Shown: positions 33,067-34,723 of the stretch, in pieces
How positions within the stretch are numbered: the first letter of the stretch is position 1
How the letters are laid out: every line of letters begins with the position of its first letter
From: Planctomycetaceae bacterium
GTDB taxonomy: Bacteria; Planctomycetota; Phycisphaerae; Phycisphaerales; SM1A02
Direction of reading: 5' to 3'
Length of the DNA stretch: 34,723 nucleotides
NCBI GenBank assembly: GCA_021297795.1
Contig: JAJTGL010000010.1
Coordinates: forward strand, 1-34,723
Notes under the pieces: generated by a model
What the model was told of the DNA's origin: nothing
The model's database searches: none
The model's input: the letters and a program-made list of their open reading frames with translations, nothing else
Translations under genes and position numbers: made by a program

Positions 33067-33729
33067 TCACTCGCTGACGATCGCGATCTCGACGCGACGC
33101 GATTCCTTCTTCGACGACTTCGGCATCTCGGGTCCGAACGACGAGTACTCGATCTTCGAGTTCGCGATGCCCTTGCCGTTCATGTACTGGCCGACCGAGA
33201 ATGCACGCTCGAAGCCGAGGTGGTAGTTGGTCTTGAATCCCGACTTCTTGATCGGGTCGGTGTCGGTGAAGCCCGCGAGACGCAGACGCTTCTCCGGATA
33301 CTTCTTCTTGATCTCGGCGGTCACCTTGTCGAGGGTCGACTTCGCATCGGTCTTGAGCGTCGCCTTGCCCGAATCGAAGAGCACGTCGCCCTCGATCGTC
33401 AGCGTGAGGACGCCGTTCTGCATGTTGGCGGTGACGCCCTCGGGAAGATCAAGGCTCGGGGCGCTGCTGCCGCTCGCCTGCGCCGCGCTCGGCGGCTGCT
33501 GCTTCATCTGATCCTGCAGGCCGGCGATCTCCTGATCGAGGCGGCGGCGCTCCTGCTCGCTCTGATCGAGCGCGTTGCGCGCGTCGTCGCGCTCGATGGT
33601 GAGCTGCGCGTTGGCTTCCTTGAGCATCGCGAGCTCGTCCTTCTGCGCACTGTTGCAGCCGACAAGCGAGGAACCCGCGACAAGCGCCGCGAGACAGACG
33701 AGACGGAAACGAAGACTGGTGCCTGACAT
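33067..33729 (-). CDS. Pal/OmpA-family peptidoglycan-associated lipoprotein
   Basis: The 220-residue lipoprotein has signal peptide MSGTSLRF...SSLVGC with lipobox Cys25, a heptad-rich coiled coil (30-75: LKEANAQLTIERDDARNAL), a Ser/Ala/Gln linker and an OmpA-like domain (about 98-220). That domain has DVLFDSGKATLKTDAKS, LAGFTDTDPI with the expected Asp, FERAFSVGQYM, YSSFGPEMP and SRRVEIAI with the matching Arg. It differs from the 11543 lipoprotein in length and sequence, so they are not recent duplicates. GGAAGG lies about twelve bases before ATG 33729, a long spacing. A long in-frame upstream extension is Arg/Ser-rich and rejected. Confidence 0.9.
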   Translation of the reverse strand: MSGTSLRFRLVCLAALVAGSSLVGCNSAQKDELAMLKEANAQLTIERDDARNALDQSEQERRRLDQEIAGLQDQMKQQPPSAAQASGSSAPSLDLPEGVTANMQNGVLTLTIEGDVLFDSGKATLKTDAKSTLDKVTAEIKKKYPEKRLRLAGFTDTDPIKKSGFKTNYHLGFERAFSVGQYMNGKGIANSKIEYSSFGPEMPKSSKKESRRVEIAIVSE

Positions 33730-33808
33730 CGTGATGGCATCCCTTCCAAAGTGGAGGCGTGCGGGGTTCCGAGGCTCCGTCCTCGAATGCATCACCCGCG
33801 TCGGCATT

Positions 33809-34723
33809 TCACCGACGATCGCTCGGTTCCGCAAGTTGTGCGGGCGGCATCCTTCTCGGTTTTTCTCCGTCGTCGTTTGCGGCGGCGGGCATGAACCCCA
33901 CCGCGGAGACGACTGCGTCGATCGACCTCGAGAAGCCGTCGATCCCGCCGACGACAAGCGGACGAGCGACCACGAAGAGGATCGCCGCAACCGCGAGGTG
34001 CGGTCCGAACGGCATCTCGCGCCGGAAGAAGCTGGTGAATCGCCCGAGCAGGGCCGACACGATCGCCCAGGCGATCGCGATGAACACGGCCACGAAGAAC
34101 GCAAGCACCGCGACCTTCCACCCAAGCGCCGCTCCCACCGCGGCTTGCAGATGGACGTCGCCGAGCCCCATCGCCTCGCGGCCGAAGGCGAGCGACCCGA
34201 GGATCCGCACCGACCAGACGAGCGCGCCGCCTGTGATCCATCCGATCATCGACCCACCGAGGAGGGTCATCGGCTGGCAGACGGTCTCCGACGAGGTGTA
34301 GCCGAGGAGGCCGGCAAGCACGCACGCGACGCCCGCGCCGGCGATACCCGGCAGGATGAACGCGATCTCGGCCAGCATCTCGCGCCGGGCGTGGGGGTAG
34401 GCGGCGCCATCCTCCCCGTCCTTCACGTAGTCGGCCCAGTCGGCGAAACTCACTCGGAGCCGCCCGGTGGCGACCAGCCAGCGCGACACCCCAAGCCCAA
34501 TCAGCATTCCCACCGCCCCGAAGGTCACGGTCCAGCTGGCGACCGGGATGGGGACGAACTCGCGGAGGCTGCGCGACTCGGGCAGGAAGCCCTGCACCAG
34601 CCAGCCGACGAACGCGACGATGGTGACCACCGTCGGGATCTCGACAGGGATGAGCATCGTCTTCGCATCGACGATCGTCATGGCGACCAGGCCGGAGATC
34701 GCGATCACCACGACGATGTACGC
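33809..34723 (-). CDS. Type IV prepilin peptidase (A24 family), 5' end beyond window
   Basis: PilD/GspO-type aspartyl peptidases cut prepilin leader peptides at the inner membrane. About 305 residues are visible. The first catalytic Asp is in TIVDAKTMLIPVEIP, the second in the GxGD motif (GLGDVHLQAAVGAALGWK), with about seven membrane helices and the RREMPFGPHLAVAA segment. The reading frame is open to the right edge, so the N-terminal part, including any methyltransferase domain with its Cys pairs, lies outside. The C-terminus is a hydrophilic tail. A charged loop (about 85-105, DYVKDGEDGAAYPHARRE) separates the catalytic halves. It lies 79 bases upstream of the Pal-like gene in the same direction. 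Confidence 0.9.
   Translation of the reverse strand, partial: AYIVVVIAISGLVAMTIVDAKTMLIPVEIPTVVTIVAFVGWLVQGFLPESRSLREFVPIPVASWTVTFGAVGMLIGLGVSRWLVATGRLRVSFADWADYVKDGEDGAAYPHARREMLAEIAFILPGIAGAGVACVLAGLLGYTSSETVCQPMTLLGGSMIGWITGGALVWSVRILGSLAFGREAMGLGDVHLQAAVGAALGWKVAVLAFFVAVFIAIAWAIVSALLGRFTSFFRREMPFGPHLAVAAILFVVARPLVVGGIDGFSRSIDAVVSAVGFMPAAANDDGEKPRRMPPAQLAEPSDRR

Overview
The window is a high-GC bacterial chromosome segment with almost no free space. It most likely comes from Planctomycetota, class Phycisphaerae. The best taxonomic evidence is a secreted repeat protein ending in a paired DLDGDG...DLSALLG.WG dockerin-like tail and carrying CC...DP.CC..WD..C cysteine modules. Supporting evidence is a Minf_1886-family protein, a fused SecDF, and rhomboid and M50 proteases sharing one C-terminal motif. 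This assignment is inference from protein style, not from a marker-gene tree. The envelope is diderm: there are two OmpA-type lipoproteins, an Mla/MCE lipid transport system, and a MurE with the meso-diaminopimelate DNPR motif.

Region 1 (1-10376, minus strand) is a cell-wall cluster, transcribed right to left: PerM/AI-2E-type permease, murE, murF, mraY, mrdA (PBP2), rodA, rsmG. It makes UDP-MurNAc-pentapeptide and lipid I, and polymerises and crosslinks glycan with a SEDS/class B PBP pair. It resembles a dcw cluster in which the elongation pair PBP2/RodA sits where murD/ftsW would be expected.

Region 2 (10377-18498, plus strand) holds a Minf_1886-family protein, an OmpA lipoprotein, a 994-residue secreted protein of four lamin-tail-like repeats, the Mla permease mlaE, an exported transglutaminase-like protein and a 71-residue orphan. 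It contains the clearest terminators and promoters.

Region 3 (18544-30806, minus strand) runs, in transcription order: Nudix hydrolase, M50 protease, rhomboid protease, tgt, yajC, secDF, a LysM protein, NAD-type isocitrate dehydrogenase and a histone-deacetylase-fold amidohydrolase. The core tgt-yajC-secDF order is the widespread bacterial one. Two intramembrane proteases are stacked upstream of it.

Region 4 (30992-34723) has mlaF and mlaD on the plus strand, about 14 kb from mlaE. They converge on a Pal/OmpA-like lipoprotein and the C-terminal part of a prepilin peptidase on the minus strand.

Several genes (mrdA, perM, mlaE, rhomboid) have a TACCCT/TACACT hexamer 7-8 nt before the ATG and no Shine-Dalgarno, which suggests leaderless transcripts. 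No tRNA, rRNA, CRISPR array, insertion sequence or phage gene was recognised.
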